Of a stretch of 64,000 nt of DNA, positions 44,332-52,768 are shown piece by piece (position 1 is the first letter of the stretch; every line of letters begins with the position of its first letter). Where the stretch lies: the NCBI GenBank assembly GCA_963790545.1, contig CAWBPA010000017.1, forward strand, positions 744,001 to 808,000. Direction: 5' to 3'. Origin of the DNA: DATBJG01 sp963790545 (lineage in GTDB: Bacteria > Acidobacteriota > Vicinamibacteria > Vicinamibacterales > JAMQPK01). The translations under genes were made by a program, and so were the position numbers. The notes beneath the pieces are model-generated. The model saw nothing but the letters and a program-made list of their open reading frames with translations. It was not told the origin of the DNA and did not search any database.

Positions 44332-45150
44332 ATGGACTTTCTGACATGGGGGCGCAGCCCGTGGGACCAGCAGATCCTGACCCATATCTCGTGGGATCTG
44401 TTGTGGGCATCGCTCTTTGCAGGTGTGGCGTTCTTCGTGGCCCATGCCAGCTACATGGTGCTGTCGCCGCACCGCAAGCGACACGCGGCCGAAACCGACG
44501 CGCTCGAGGCCGCGCGGCCTGATCTGCCCTCCCGCATCGGTCGCCATTCGCTGACCGCGCGACTCTTCCACTGGGTCATGGCCGCAGCGATGTTCGTACT
44601 GCTGTTCACAGCGTTTCTACCGATTGCGGGTGTCCAGTTTCCGTGGGTCACATGGCATTGGGTGGCGGGTCTCGTGCTGACGGGATCGATCCTTTTTCAC
44701 ATCGTCCACGCGACCGTGTGGCTGGACTTCTGGTCGATCTGGGTTGGGCCGAAGGATATCCCGGAATTCAAGGCTGAGATTCTCCGGGAGATGGGACACG
44801 ACGTGCCTGGGCCGAAGCCTGGTAAGTACCCGCTCGGTAACCGTCTGTATCACCTCGCCATTGTCGTTGCCGCTGTCGCCGTCATCATCACCGGACTGTT
44901 CATGATGGTCCGGATCCGCACGCCCCTGTTCACGCGGAATCCGTACCTGTTTGGTGACGCGACCTGGGGTGTCACGTACGTGATGCACGGGATGGCGGGG
45001 GTTGCGCTCGTTGGGCTCGTCATCGCGCACGTGTACTTCGCCGTACGGCCCGACAAATGGTGGATTACCAAATCGATGATCGTTGGCTGGATTACCCGCC
45101 GGCAATATCTCGAACATCACGACCCCCACCGGTGGGCACACAAGGGCTGA
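44332..45150 (+). CDS. Di-haem cytochrome b (formate dehydrogenase gamma/b561-like)
   Basis: 272 residues with about five membrane helices. Histidine pairs in helices are candidate haem b ligands: HSLTARLFHWVMAAAMFVLL, TWHWVAGLVLTGSILFHIVH, LGNRLYHLAIVVAAVAVIIT and VMHGMAGVALVGLVIAHVYF. The C-terminus (HHDPHRWAHKG) is cytoplasmic. Lying directly behind the molybdenum hydroxylase genes, which lack an FAD subunit, it probably takes electrons from the periplasmic iron-sulfur subunit to the quinone pool; inferred from position. Confidence 0.85.
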   Translation: MDFLTWGRSPWDQQILTHISWDLLWASLFAGVAFFVAHASYMVLSPHRKRHAAETDALEAARPDLPSRIGRHSLTARLFHWVMAAAMFVLLFTAFLPIAGVQFPWVTWHWVAGLVLTGSILFHIVHATVWLDFWSIWVGPKDIPEFKAEILREMGHDVPGPKPGKYPLGNRLYHLAIVVAAVAVIITGLFMMVRIRTPLFTRNPYLFGDATWGVTYVMHGMAGVALVGLVIAHVYFAVRPDKWWITKSMIVGWITRRQYLEHHDPHRWAHKG

Positions 45151-45152
45151 CG

Positions 45153-45176
45153 CCGGACCTTCAGGTCCGCCGCTTT
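45153..45176 (+). terminator. Rho-independent terminator after cytochrome b
   Basis: CGGACC (45154-45159), loop TTCA, GGTCCG (45164-45169), followed by CCGCTTTTT. It begins three bases beyond the cytochrome b stop. Confidence 0.75.
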
Positions 45177-45193
45177 TTCATCTTCAACCCTCC

Positions 45194-45631
45194 ATGACGT
45201 CCAAAGCCGTCCTCGAGCAACGTTGTCAGACAATCGAGGAGAGCTACGAATTCATGCTCGCGTATGCGGCACAGGGTCTGACCGGAGACGGTGGCGTCGA
45301 GTCAGGCAGCCAATTGCGCGAGTATCTGCGGCGGGCGATCGAGGCCGTTTCAGGTCTGACCGCGCTCTATGCGCAACACGTGCAGCAGGACGGGCTGCAG
45401 CCGGCCGCACGCTATGAAGCCTTTCTCGCCGTAATCGAACGTGATGCGCACGCCACGCTCGCAGCCCTCGAGCTCGTGCTGGCCCAACCCTCCATCAGCT
45501 CTCAGCTCATCGACAATCTGAATGCGTCGATTCATCTGCGTGCGCTGCTCACCGACCTGTTCATTCTCGACGAGATCCTCAAGAGTCAACCGACGACGCC
45601 AAGGCTGGCCGATTTTGGAGGGCGATCATGA
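45194..45631 (+). CDS. Helical protein of unknown function
   Basis: 145 residues from ATG 45194 (MTSKAVLEQRCQTIEESYEF). All-alpha pattern with repeated amphipathic helices (SQLREYLRRAIEAVSGLTAL, YEAFLAVIERDAHATLAALE, LRALLTDLFILDEILKS). No signal peptide or membrane segment, so cytoplasmic. It overlaps the start of cassette gene A by ATGA (45628-45631), so it is translationally coupled to the cassette. Family not recognised. Confidence 0.7.
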   Translation: MTSKAVLEQRCQTIEESYEFMLAYAAQGLTGDGGVESGSQLREYLRRAIEAVSGLTALYAQHVQQDGLQPAARYEAFLAVIERDAHATLAALELVLAQPSISSQLIDNLNASIHLRALLTDLFILDEILKSQPTTPRLADFGGRS

Positions 45632-46509
45632 AGGTCCCCCAACCGATACAGACAGGGTTGATGTTGGTCGTGTTCCTCGCGACCGGCGGTCTCGCATTCG
45701 CCCAGGTGGACATTTCAGGGGAATGGGCCGCTCGCGTTCACGAGGATCAACCACATCGCGGACCAGGTGCTGAGCTTGGTGATTATACGGGGCTTCCGAT
45801 CAACGCGGCCGCCCGACAGAAGGCCTCTCACTGGGACGCGTCGATCCTGTCACTGCCCGAGCGCATGGCGCAGCCACACCCTGCGGTGTACTTCATGCGC
45901 GGACCAGGGCCGAACATGCGGATCATCAAACGTTCGGATCCGGTAACCCATCAGATTGTCGCGTACACGCTCGAAGGTGTGTTCGGCCGGAACGATCGGA
46001 TCATCTGGATGGACGATCGCCCGCACCCATCGCCCAACGCCGAGCACCTCTGGGAAGGGTTTTCAACCGGCAAAGTTCAGGGCAACAAGCTGACGATCAC
46101 GACGACGCACATGAAGTACGGGGTCATCCAGCGTAACGGCGTACCCGCCAGCACGAAAGCGACGATGACCGAACACTTCATTCGCCACGGCGACTTTCTC
46201 ACGCTCATCACGATCGTGTACGACGCGGTCTATCTCGAAGAGCCCTTCATCCGCACGTCGCACTGGGTCCGCACGTCCAACCTGACGCCGGATCAACGAT
46301 GGCTCTTCGAGATTGTCGACGAAGTGGGCGGTCTCCCGCGCGGATACGTCCCGCACTATCCTTTCGGGACGCGCCAGGAGAGCTACGCGACCAAGCACGG
46401 CATCCCATTCCCGGCGACGCAGGGCGGGAAGGAAACGCTCTATCCGGAGTACGAGCTCCGGGTCAGAGAGATGATGAAAGATCCGCAATCGCGGAGCTCC
46501 GCAAAATAG
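45628..46509 (+). CDS. Cassette protein A, copy 2 (exported, unknown function)
   Basis: 293 residues; signal MKVPQPIQTGLMLVVFLATG then GLAFAQ. Blocks shared with the A domain at 25150 and with 53799: VDISGEWAARVHEDQPHRGP, GDYTGLPINAAARQKASHWD, IIWMDDRPHPSPNAEHLWEG, FSTGKVQGNKLTITTTHMKY, GVIQRNGVPASTKATMTEHF and an end segment ATQGGKETLYPEYELRVREM. Repeated beta-strand pattern. It precedes the B gene by 17 bp. No catalytic residues recognised; binding or enzymatic roles are both open. Confidence 0.75.
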   Translation: MKVPQPIQTGLMLVVFLATGGLAFAQVDISGEWAARVHEDQPHRGPGAELGDYTGLPINAAARQKASHWDASILSLPERMAQPHPAVYFMRGPGPNMRIIKRSDPVTHQIVAYTLEGVFGRNDRIIWMDDRPHPSPNAEHLWEGFSTGKVQGNKLTITTTHMKYGVIQRNGVPASTKATMTEHFIRHGDFLTLITIVYDAVYLEEPFIRTSHWVRTSNLTPDQRWLFEIVDEVGGLPRGYVPHYPFGTRQESYATKHGIPFPATQGGKETLYPEYELRVREMMKDPQSRSSAK

Positions 46510-46526
46510 CCAGTACCCAACGCGTG

Positions 46527-47564
46527 ATGACCGACAAGGTTGGATTCGGGTGGGCCGTAACGATTGTCGTGTGGCTCGCCACCGTGCTTTCGACGTCGCT
46601 GCCCGGTGCCTCCGGCCAGCAGCCTGTCGGCACCGTACCTCTCACGCCACCTCCAGCACCGCTGGTCGTGGATGGTGTCGAAGTGTTGCCTGTGCAAGGC
46701 CAGGTGTACATGCTCGTCGGCACCGGGGGCAACGTCGCGGTGCAGATTGGCGAAGAGGGCGTCCTGGTCGTCGATTCGGGTGCCGCAGGACAGACAGGGA
46801 AGCTTCTGGCAGCGCTGCGCCGTCTCACCCGGAAGCCCATTCGATTCCTGATCAACACGAACCCGGATCCGGATCACATTGCCGGCAACGGCGGTCTCGT
46901 GCAGGAAGAAGGTGGGTTACGTGGACCGCGGCCGGCTGGCGTTGGAGGAGCCAATCCACAAGGTCAGAACCTGGGTATCGTCACGATCGCCCACGAGAAC
47001 GCGGTCAACCACATGGTGAAAGGCGCAGCAGGGTTGCCGCCGTTGACCGGTGATGCTTTGCCCGCCTCGACGTTCTTTACACCGAGAAAGGACTTCTTTT
47101 CGAACGGCGAACCGGTCCAACTGTTGTTTCAGCCCGCGGCCCACACGGATGGCGACATTCTGGTGTTCTTCCGGAAATCGGACGTTGTCGTCACCGGGGA
47201 TGTGTTCGTGACCACCAACTACCCGGTGTTCGACCCTGCTCGCGGCGGCAGCATCCAGGGAATCATCGACGGGTTGAACAACATTCTCGATCTCACGGTA
47301 CCGGAGCGAAATCAGATGGGCGGCACGCGCGTCATCCCCGGTCACGGCAGGATTTGCAACGAGGCCGACGTCATCGAATACCGTGACATGGTGACCATCA
47401 TTCGCGATCGTGTCCAGGCCATGGTGAAGAAGGGAATGACGCTGCCGCAAATCCAGGCGGCGCGTGTCAGCCTCGAATACGACGGGATCTATGGTGGACC
47501 TGCAGAAGGCTGGACCACCGCCAAATTCATTGAAGCGATCTATAAGGATTTGATTAAGCAATGA
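46527..47564 (+). CDS. Cassette protein B, copy 2: exported metallo-beta-lactamase fold with degenerate zinc motif
   Basis: ATG 46527; signal with WAVTIVVWLATVLSTSLPGA then SGQQ. Fold landmarks: VLPVQGQVYMLVGTGGNVAV, VLVVDSGAAGQTGKLLAALR, AAHTDGDILVFFRKSDVVVT, GDVFVTTNYPVFD and RVIPGHGRICNEADVIEYRD. The usual HxHxDH becomes NTNPDPDHIAGN: both histidines of HxH are replaced while DH, the later TDGD-adjacent histidine and the PGH histidine remain. It may bind one metal or have lost hydrolase activity. Confidence 0.85.
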   Translation: MTDKVGFGWAVTIVVWLATVLSTSLPGASGQQPVGTVPLTPPPAPLVVDGVEVLPVQGQVYMLVGTGGNVAVQIGEEGVLVVDSGAAGQTGKLLAALRRLTRKPIRFLINTNPDPDHIAGNGGLVQEEGGLRGPRPAGVGGANPQGQNLGIVTIAHENAVNHMVKGAAGLPPLTGDALPASTFFTPRKDFFSNGEPVQLLFQPAAHTDGDILVFFRKSDVVVTGDVFVTTNYPVFDPARGGSIQGIIDGLNNILDLTVPERNQMGGTRVIPGHGRICNEADVIEYRDMVTIIRDRVQAMVKKGMTLPQIQAARVSLEYDGIYGGPAEGWTTAKFIEAIYKDLIKQ

Positions 47565-48487
47565 GGTCCGCCTTCGCTTACCACTGGGTCCCAAGCTACG
47601 GCGGACAGCCTTCGCGCGTGGCTTGCCAGCCGAAGCTCGATCGTTTCTGGCGAGCGAAGGCTGGCATCCTCACAGCATGCCTGTGCACTTGGATCTTTGC
47701 CGCGCAGCCGCGTGCTTCCCAGCAGCCTGCTCCACCTCAGGCGGCGCCCCAAGGTCCACGCGCGTCAGCACCGGTCGATCTCACCGGTTACTGGACGGCG
47801 GTGATTACCGAAGACTGGCGGTTCCGAATGGTGACGGCTCCCAAGGGCGACTTCGCTGGGGTGCCGCTCAACGCGGCTGGCCAAAAAGCTGCGCAAGCGT
47901 GGGATCCGGCAAAAGACGCTGCAGCCGGCGAGCAATGCAGAGCGTACGGAGCTGCAGGCGTCATGCGTCTGCCGACACGACTGCGAATCTCTTGGGACAA
48001 CGACACCACACTCAAAATCGAAACCGACGCTGGACAACAGGTACGCATCTTCCGTTTTGGAGAGTTGCGCGCAGCAATCGAAGCGGCACAGCCCGATCGC
48101 GACTGGCAGGGATTCTCGGTGGCCGAGTGGGAAACGATGCCGCAAAGTCAGGGGCAGGCCCCGCCAGGGGGCGGAGGTGGCGGGGGCGGGGGTGGCGGCG
48201 CTGCGGCACCGCCGATGCTCAGCGGATCGCTGAAGGTGGTCACGACGCGAATGCGCCCCGGCTATATGCGTCGGAACGGTCTGCTGTACAGCGACCAGGC
48301 GGTTCTTACCGAATATTTCGACCGGGTAGACGAACCAAACGGCGATTCGTGGCTGATTCTGACCTCGTCGCTCGACGATCCCGTGAACCTGGCGCAGCCC
48401 TTCATGCTGAGCACGCACTTCAGGCGTGAGCCAGACGGTTCCAAATGGAACCCTCGACCCTGCGAGTCTGTTCCGCCCATCAAGTAG
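47561..48487 (+). CDS. Cassette protein C, copy 2, with repeat-derived N-terminus
   Basis: 308 residues. ATG overlaps the B stop (ATGA). Residues about 3-35 (FAYHWVPSYGGQPSRVACQP and KLDRFWRAKAG) are translated from an R4 palindrome; the hydrophobic signal ILTACLCTWIFAAQPRA follows. No in-frame ATG lies after the repeat, though GTG at about 47618 would shorten it. The core has VDLTGYWTAVITEDWRFRMV, LRISWDNDTTLKIETDAGQQ, a loop of 11 glycines, MRPGYMRRNGLLYSDQAVLT and HFRREPDGSKWNPRPC. Unknown function. Confidence 0.72.
   Translation: MRSAFAYHWVPSYGGQPSRVACQPKLDRFWRAKAGILTACLCTWIFAAQPRASQQPAPPQAAPQGPRASAPVDLTGYWTAVITEDWRFRMVTAPKGDFAGVPLNAAGQKAAQAWDPAKDAAAGEQCRAYGAAGVMRLPTRLRISWDNDTTLKIETDAGQQVRIFRFGELRAAIEAAQPDRDWQGFSVAEWETMPQSQGQAPPGGGGGGGGGGGAAAPPMLSGSLKVVTTRMRPGYMRRNGLLYSDQAVLTEYFDRVDEPNGDSWLILTSSLDDPVNLAQPFMLSTHFRREPDGSKWNPRPCESVPPIK
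47566..47665. repeat. R4 repeat translated within cassette gene C
   Basis: CGCCTTCGCTTACCACTGGG, AAGCTACGGCGGACAGCCTT, GGCTTGCCAGCCGAAGCTCG and GCGAGCGAAGGCTGG. It nearly matches the element at 26968-27078 at the equivalent position of cassette 1. Confidence 0.7.
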
Positions 48488-48503
48488 CGGCGGGTCGGTT
48501 TCG

Positions 48504-49946
48504 TCACGAACGCGGATTGAGGTGGTAGATGATCCGCCGGCCCGACGGAAGCACAATTCTCTGGCACAGCTCGAAATGGTTGGCCAGGCACGCTTCGAAA
48601 AATTCCGTGCGGTAGTCGTCGTATGACTGGTCTTTGTTCCGCAGCAGCCGCTTGACCATCTCATCGTCTCTCGTGGGAAATTCAACGACGACTTCCCCAC
48701 CAAGTTCACGAAACCACTCCACGACGTCTGCAAGCGGGATGTTCGAGGTAATGACGAGGTGATGGACCAGCGCCAGACTGAGCACCAGGTCGGGTCGTCC
48801 ACGACCCAGCATCGTGCGGCGCTCGAGGCCCCGCCATCCCAGATTTGGCGACGGATCGGTGACGTCGAGCACCAGCGGGAGTACCTTCACACTCCCATCA
48901 GCCTTGAGAGTCTGATAGAGGCGCTCGACAGATGCGTGATCCGAATCCACCGCCACCACGTGATCGGCGTATTTTTCGGCGATTCGCGAGAACCGGCCCG
49001 TGTTGCACCCGAGATCCCACACGAGCGAACGATGGCGCGCGGCAAGCACGCGTTCGACGAACTCTTCCTTTGCCTGTCCGTCGAGTCGGTCATAGTTGTT
49101 CTGATGGACGTACTCTGACCAACCCGACACTCCGGGCTCCCATTTGAGCGTCCGGACGAGCTTGTGAAGGCGCTCCACGTTGGCAGCAATCAGCGCCCGA
49201 TTGAAGCCGGCACTCTTCAGGTCGCGCTTGACGTCGTGACCGTTCGAGCCGTAGTGCCGCTGAAGCCGGCTCTGGAGCACCACATGCGTCAGGACGCCCG
49301 GCCGGAGCAGATCGCGAAGCGACATGAGCGCGCGACACTCGTCGGCATCGATGCCATCGATTCGTCCCCTCAGCCAGGGGTGAAACGGGAGCTGTTTGTG
49401 TGCCTGCAACAGGAGGGGATACAGGAACAGACGACAGAACTGGCGGTACCCGGTCCACGGCTCGCCGGGGCGGTACCTGACGAACGACGCGACGTCGATG
49501 AAGACTGGACGGCTCCCCCGCCACTGCAGGTTGAATGGTGAGGCATCCTTGAGCGTCATCCCTTCGGCGAGCGCTGCACCCAGCAACTCCAGCTGAAGAA
49601 GTGCCGCGTCCCGAAACATGCCGAACGACCACTCATAGGGATACGTCACAAACGGGATGGCGCGATGCCGCAGGACTCCGCTCCACCGGGCGGACCCGCC
49701 CGCGTCGGGAACGGTGTCGGCCACCTCCGTCTCCACGATCCGACCGTCGGCGACGCTTTTCTGGAAAAACGAGGTCTGAACGAGCGCCTGCCATTCTTCC
49801 CAGGCGCTTCGGTTCAATCCACGGCAGACCGCGCCGTTCAGGTAGAACACTCGTGCGGATCGGTCACGAAACGATCCAGGCTCGAGTTGGTAGCCGTGGG
49901 GTGACTGGCCAGGAGAAGCCAGCGTTGAACTGATCGCCGGATTCAC
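48504..49946 (-). CDS. SAM-dependent methyltransferase, NoeA-like two-domain type
   Basis: 480 residues, cytoplasmic. The N-terminal domain (YEWSFGMFRDAALLQLELLG, GMTLKDASPFNLQWRGSRPV, FIDVASFVRYRPGEPWTGYR) is characteristic of nodulation protein NoeA-related methyltransferases. The C-terminal half has the SAM motif SLVWDLGCNTGRFSRIAEKY, ADHVVAVDSDHASVERLYQT and DLVLSLALVHHLV. The fold suggests a cell-envelope sugar or lipid acceptor. It overlaps the small gene upstream by 4 bp, so the two are a unit. Confidence 0.8.
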   Translation of the reverse strand: MNPAISSTLASPGQSPHGYQLEPGSFRDRSARVFYLNGAVCRGLNRSAWEEWQALVQTSFFQKSVADGRIVETEVADTVPDAGGSARWSGVLRHRAIPFVTYPYEWSFGMFRDAALLQLELLGAALAEGMTLKDASPFNLQWRGSRPVFIDVASFVRYRPGEPWTGYRQFCRLFLYPLLLQAHKQLPFHPWLRGRIDGIDADECRALMSLRDLLRPGVLTHVVLQSRLQRHYGSNGHDVKRDLKSAGFNRALIAANVERLHKLVRTLKWEPGVSGWSEYVHQNNYDRLDGQAKEEFVERVLAARHRSLVWDLGCNTGRFSRIAEKYADHVVAVDSDHASVERLYQTLKADGSVKVLPLVLDVTDPSPNLGWRGLERRTMLGRGRPDLVLSLALVHHLVITSNIPLADVVEWFRELGGEVVVEFPTRDDEMVKRLLRNKDQSYDDYRTEFFEACLANHFELCQRIVLPSGRRIIYHLNPRS

Positions 49947-50158
49947 CGGTCGGTCTCATTACTCATGTCCGGCTTGCGAAAACCGATGCGGATGAGCAGC
50001 TGCCGCCAATACAGCCTCACGAGCACCGCGGCGCCGGCAAACCCGCCAAGCAGCAACTGGACCATCATGCCGCCGCTGCCGGGATCCAGGTAGGCGTGCG
50101 CCGGACGCGCACACACCAGGACCAAATAGACCGTGATCACAACGACCGCACTGCACAT
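49943..50158 (-). CDS. Small membrane protein with LDPGSGG motif
   Basis: 71 residues from ATG 50158 (after GAGAGGGAAT). First hydrophobic segment VVVITVYLVLVCARPAHAYL, then LDPGSGGMMVQLLLGGFAGA and VLVRLYWRQLLIRIGFRKPD. The 'YLDPGSG..' followed by a helix and 'LYWR' is a recurring small protein found beside NoeA-like methyltransferases in my memory of such loci. Probably an inner-membrane partner of that enzyme; the role is unproven. Confidence 0.7.
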   Translation of the reverse strand: MCSAVVVITVYLVLVCARPAHAYLDPGSGGMMVQLLLGGFAGAAVLVRLYWRQLLIRIGFRKPDMSNETDR

Positions 50159-50431
50159 ATTCCCTCTCAGGTCGTATCGGACTCTCACTGCACGAACTTG
50201 CGTCCAAGGAACATGCCTTTGCGGACAGTAGTTTGGCGGGAAGGAGCGGGAGGGCATCCGGGCAGCGCCACAGGCTCCAGGCCCGAATGTGTCGGCATGA
50301 TTTCAGATTTGTCACGCCAGGATCGCAGGCAAATGCCCGCGGGTTTCCGCAACCTGTGAATCATTGTGAAAATATGGTCTAGAATTCGGGGCCACGGGAA
50401 TGCTTTCGGAAGGACTTCCAAGAGGACGCGC

Positions 50432-51670
50432 ATGAACACACAGTCTCACATTCTGCTCGGTCTCATGACGGCAATGCTGAGCGCCACGCTGGCCGCCCAG
50501 GGCCAAGGACCCGACTGGATTCAATGGCGGGGACCGAATCGCGACGGGGCCGTGGCGTCGTTCGCCGAACCGAAGCCGTGGCCCGAGCAGCTCACCCGGA
50601 AGTGGAAGGTGGAAGTGGGGCCGGGTTATGCGACACCCCTCGTGGTCGGCAACCGTGTCTACATATTCGCGCGTCAAGGTGAAAACGAGGTGATGAGCGC
50701 GCTCGATGCCGAGACGGGCAAGGTGCTCTGGCAGACGGCTTATCCGGCCACGTTCACGATGCAGAAAGCGGCCGCGCGTCACGGCCAGGGACCGAAATCG
50801 ACACCCGTCTTCGCGAGCGGAAAGCTCTACGCCATTGGCATGACCGGCGTCGTGACAGCGTTCGACGCGGCCACGGGCAAGCAGCTCTGGCAGAAGCCGG
50901 GATCCGCGACCGTTCCCATGTACACCACGCACTCATTTTCACCGCTCGTCGAACGGGGACTCGTCATCTTTCACGTGGGCGGACACAACGAGGGGGCGCT
51001 GACGGCGTACGATGCGAACTCGGGCGAGGTGAAATGGACCTGGAGGGGCGACGGTCCGGGATACGGGTCGCCGGTCGTGGTGGATTTCGCCGGCACGCGT
51101 CAGATTGTCACCATCACCCAGGGGAAGCTCATCAGCGTGGACGCGAGCTCTGGCGCGCTGCTCTGGGAACGTGATTTTGCCAGTCCGAATTTTACCAACT
51201 CCATTACCCCCATCGTGTACGGGCAGACGCTCATCGTGTCGAGCAACACCGTGCCGACCACGGCGATCAGTGTCGCCAAACAGGGCAATCAGTGGGTCAC
51301 CGCCTCCGCGTGGGAGAACGCCGATGTCCCAATGCGCATGTCGAACGGTGTGATCGTGCGCGACATGCTCTTCAGCCTCAGCACGCGCAACATGGGCCAG
51401 TACTTCAGCATCGATGCCAAGACAGGCAAGACAATGTGGATGTCCGAAGGGCGTCAAGCAGGGAACGCCGCCATCGTGCGAGCTGCCGATATCGTGTTCA
51501 GCCTCGAAGACGATGGCGAGCTTGTCGTCTTTCGCCCGGGCCCGACCGCGTTTGACGTGGTGAAGCGTTACAAGGTGGCCGACACGGAAACATGGACGCA
51601 GCCTGCAATCTCGGGCAACCGCATATTCGTGAAGGACGAGTCGACGCTCGCACTGTGGACGCTCAATTAA
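50432..51670 (+). CDS. Exported PQQ/BamB-like beta-propeller protein
   Basis: 412 residues from ATG 50432; signal HILLGLMTAMLSATLAAQ. Tryptophan-docking propeller repeats: WIQWRGPNRDGAVASFAEPK, SALDAETGKVLWQTAYPATF, TAFDAATGKQLWQKPGSATV, TAYDANSGEVKWTWRGDGPG, SVDASSGALLWERDFASPNF and SIDAKTGKTMWMSEGRQAGN. The 'WPQWRGP' type N-terminus is typical of periplasmic PQQ-binding-like proteins in soil bacteria. It lacks the clear catalytic Asp/Asn set of quinoprotein alcohol dehydrogenases, so it is more likely structural. Confidence 0.85.
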   Translation: MNTQSHILLGLMTAMLSATLAAQGQGPDWIQWRGPNRDGAVASFAEPKPWPEQLTRKWKVEVGPGYATPLVVGNRVYIFARQGENEVMSALDAETGKVLWQTAYPATFTMQKAAARHGQGPKSTPVFASGKLYAIGMTGVVTAFDAATGKQLWQKPGSATVPMYTTHSFSPLVERGLVIFHVGGHNEGALTAYDANSGEVKWTWRGDGPGYGSPVVVDFAGTRQIVTITQGKLISVDASSGALLWERDFASPNFTNSITPIVYGQTLIVSSNTVPTTAISVAKQGNQWVTASAWENADVPMRMSNGVIVRDMLFSLSTRNMGQYFSIDAKTGKTMWMSEGRQAGNAAIVRAADIVFSLEDDGELVVFRPGPTAFDVVKRYKVADTETWTQPAISGNRIFVKDESTLALWTLN

Positions 51671-51691
51671 GCCAGTTGTTCTTCGCTTAGA

Positions 51692-51841
51692 GGAACAGGA
51701 GGTCAGGAGGCGAGGAGACATCTTGATCAAAGAACCAACAGGAGTCAGAAGATCAAGAGATCATAAAACGACGTCTCCTGACCTTCTGGCCTCTTGTTCA
51801 TGAAAGCAAAACAACTCTCCTGATCTTCTAACCTTCTGTTT
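51692..51841. repeat. R2 repeat, two nested hairpin units
   Basis: AGGAACAGGAGGTCAGGAGG and CAGGAGTCAGAAGATCAAGA face GTCTCCTGACCTTCTGGCCT and ACTCTCCTGATCTTCTAACC. It lies between the convergent propeller and cassette C genes and could act as a bidirectional stop. Confidence 0.7.
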
Positions 51842-51850
51842 AGGTTTTAC

Positions 51851-52768
51851 TCACTTGACGGCGCAAGGTGTCGGGTTCCACTTCGAGAGGTCGGCTTCCT
51901 TCTTGAAATGACTTGTCGTCACCCATGGCGTGTTGAGATATTGCGGGTCCTGAACGATCGACGTCACAACGAACCAGTCCGGCCCGTTCGGTTCTTTGAA
52001 CAAGTCGAAGTATTCAGTCAGGACGACGTTGGCGCTGAAAGGCACTCCGTTTTTCCTCAGATAGCCCGGTCGAACCTGAGTGGTTCGCACCTCGAGCGAT
52101 CGTCCGCGAGTCCCGGCGCGCGGCGCGAGTCCGAGCGGGATCCCCGACCCCGCCGTGGGCCTCGGAGGTTGTTCCCAGCGAGCAACCGAATGGCCCTGCC
52201 ACTGGGGCGAGCCCGCTGGCGGTACGCCGCCACCAAAGTGGAACAGCCGCGTCTGCATGCCGGCATCGGTTTCAAATTTGAGCGTGTTGTCGTCCTGCCA
52301 GCTGATGCGGAGGCGACTTGGCTCTCGCATGATGGCCGGGGCTGCATACCCCCTGCACTGTTCATTCGCAGCGATGTCCTTGGACGGATCCCACGTGTCG
52401 GCGATCTTCCGTCCCTCGGCGTTCAACGGGATGTTTGCGTAGTCACCCTTTGGAGGCGTGATCATGCGCCATCGCCAGTCCTCGCTGATCACCGAGACCC
52501 ACTGACCAGTGAAATCCACGGGGGCTGCTTCCCTTCCAGAACGCGGGGGTTGTGGCGCGCCCCGACCCTGCGGCGCGCCGCCCTGGCGCCTCGGTGCAGC
52601 GTGGCCACCGGGAGGCACTGCACAACGCGAACGCGCACCAGCCGACGAAAAAAGCGCTTCACCACGGAGGTCACAGAGAGCACAGAGCGAATTTGGCTTA
52701 AGCGTTCTCTGTGTCCTCAGTGGCCTCTGTGGTGAAATTGCGTGTTTCAGCAAGCGTCTAGACTTCAC
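51851..52768 (-). CDS. Cassette protein C, copy 3, with an R1 repeat in its N-terminal codons
   Basis: 305 residues. The frame from ATG 52768 reads MKSRRLLKHA, then about 27 residues from an R1 palindrome (ISPQRPLRTQRTLKPNSLCA), then a basic/proline linker. The C core is clear: VDFTGQWVSVISEDWRWRMI, PPKGDYANIPLNAEGRKIAD, LRISWQDDNTLKFETDAGMQ, WQGHSVARWE, VRPGYLRKNGVPFSANVVLT and SHFKKEADLSKWNPTPC. An alternative GTG in another frame would give MKRFFRRLVRVRVVQCLPVA, so a frameshift near 52620 is also possible. Overlaps B by ATGA. Confidence 0.7.
   Translation of the reverse strand: MKSRRLLKHAISPQRPLRTQRTLKPNSLCALCDLRGEALFSSAGARSRCAVPPGGHAAPRRQGGAPQGRGAPQPPRSGREAAPVDFTGQWVSVISEDWRWRMITPPKGDYANIPLNAEGRKIADTWDPSKDIAANEQCRGYAAPAIMREPSRLRISWQDDNTLKFETDAGMQTRLFHFGGGVPPAGSPQWQGHSVARWEQPPRPTAGSGIPLGLAPRAGTRGRSLEVRTTQVRPGYLRKNGVPFSANVVLTEYFDLFKEPNGPDWFVVTSIVQDPQYLNTPWVTTSHFKKEADLSKWNPTPCAVK
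52658..52737. repeat. R1 repeat (CACAGAG form) within cassette gene C copy 3
   Basis: TTCACCACGGAGGTCACAGA, GAGCACAGAGCGAATT pairs with GCGTTCTCTGTGTCCTCAGT, GGCCTCTGTGGTGAAA. This is the most symmetrical R1 copy in the window. Confidence 0.75.
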
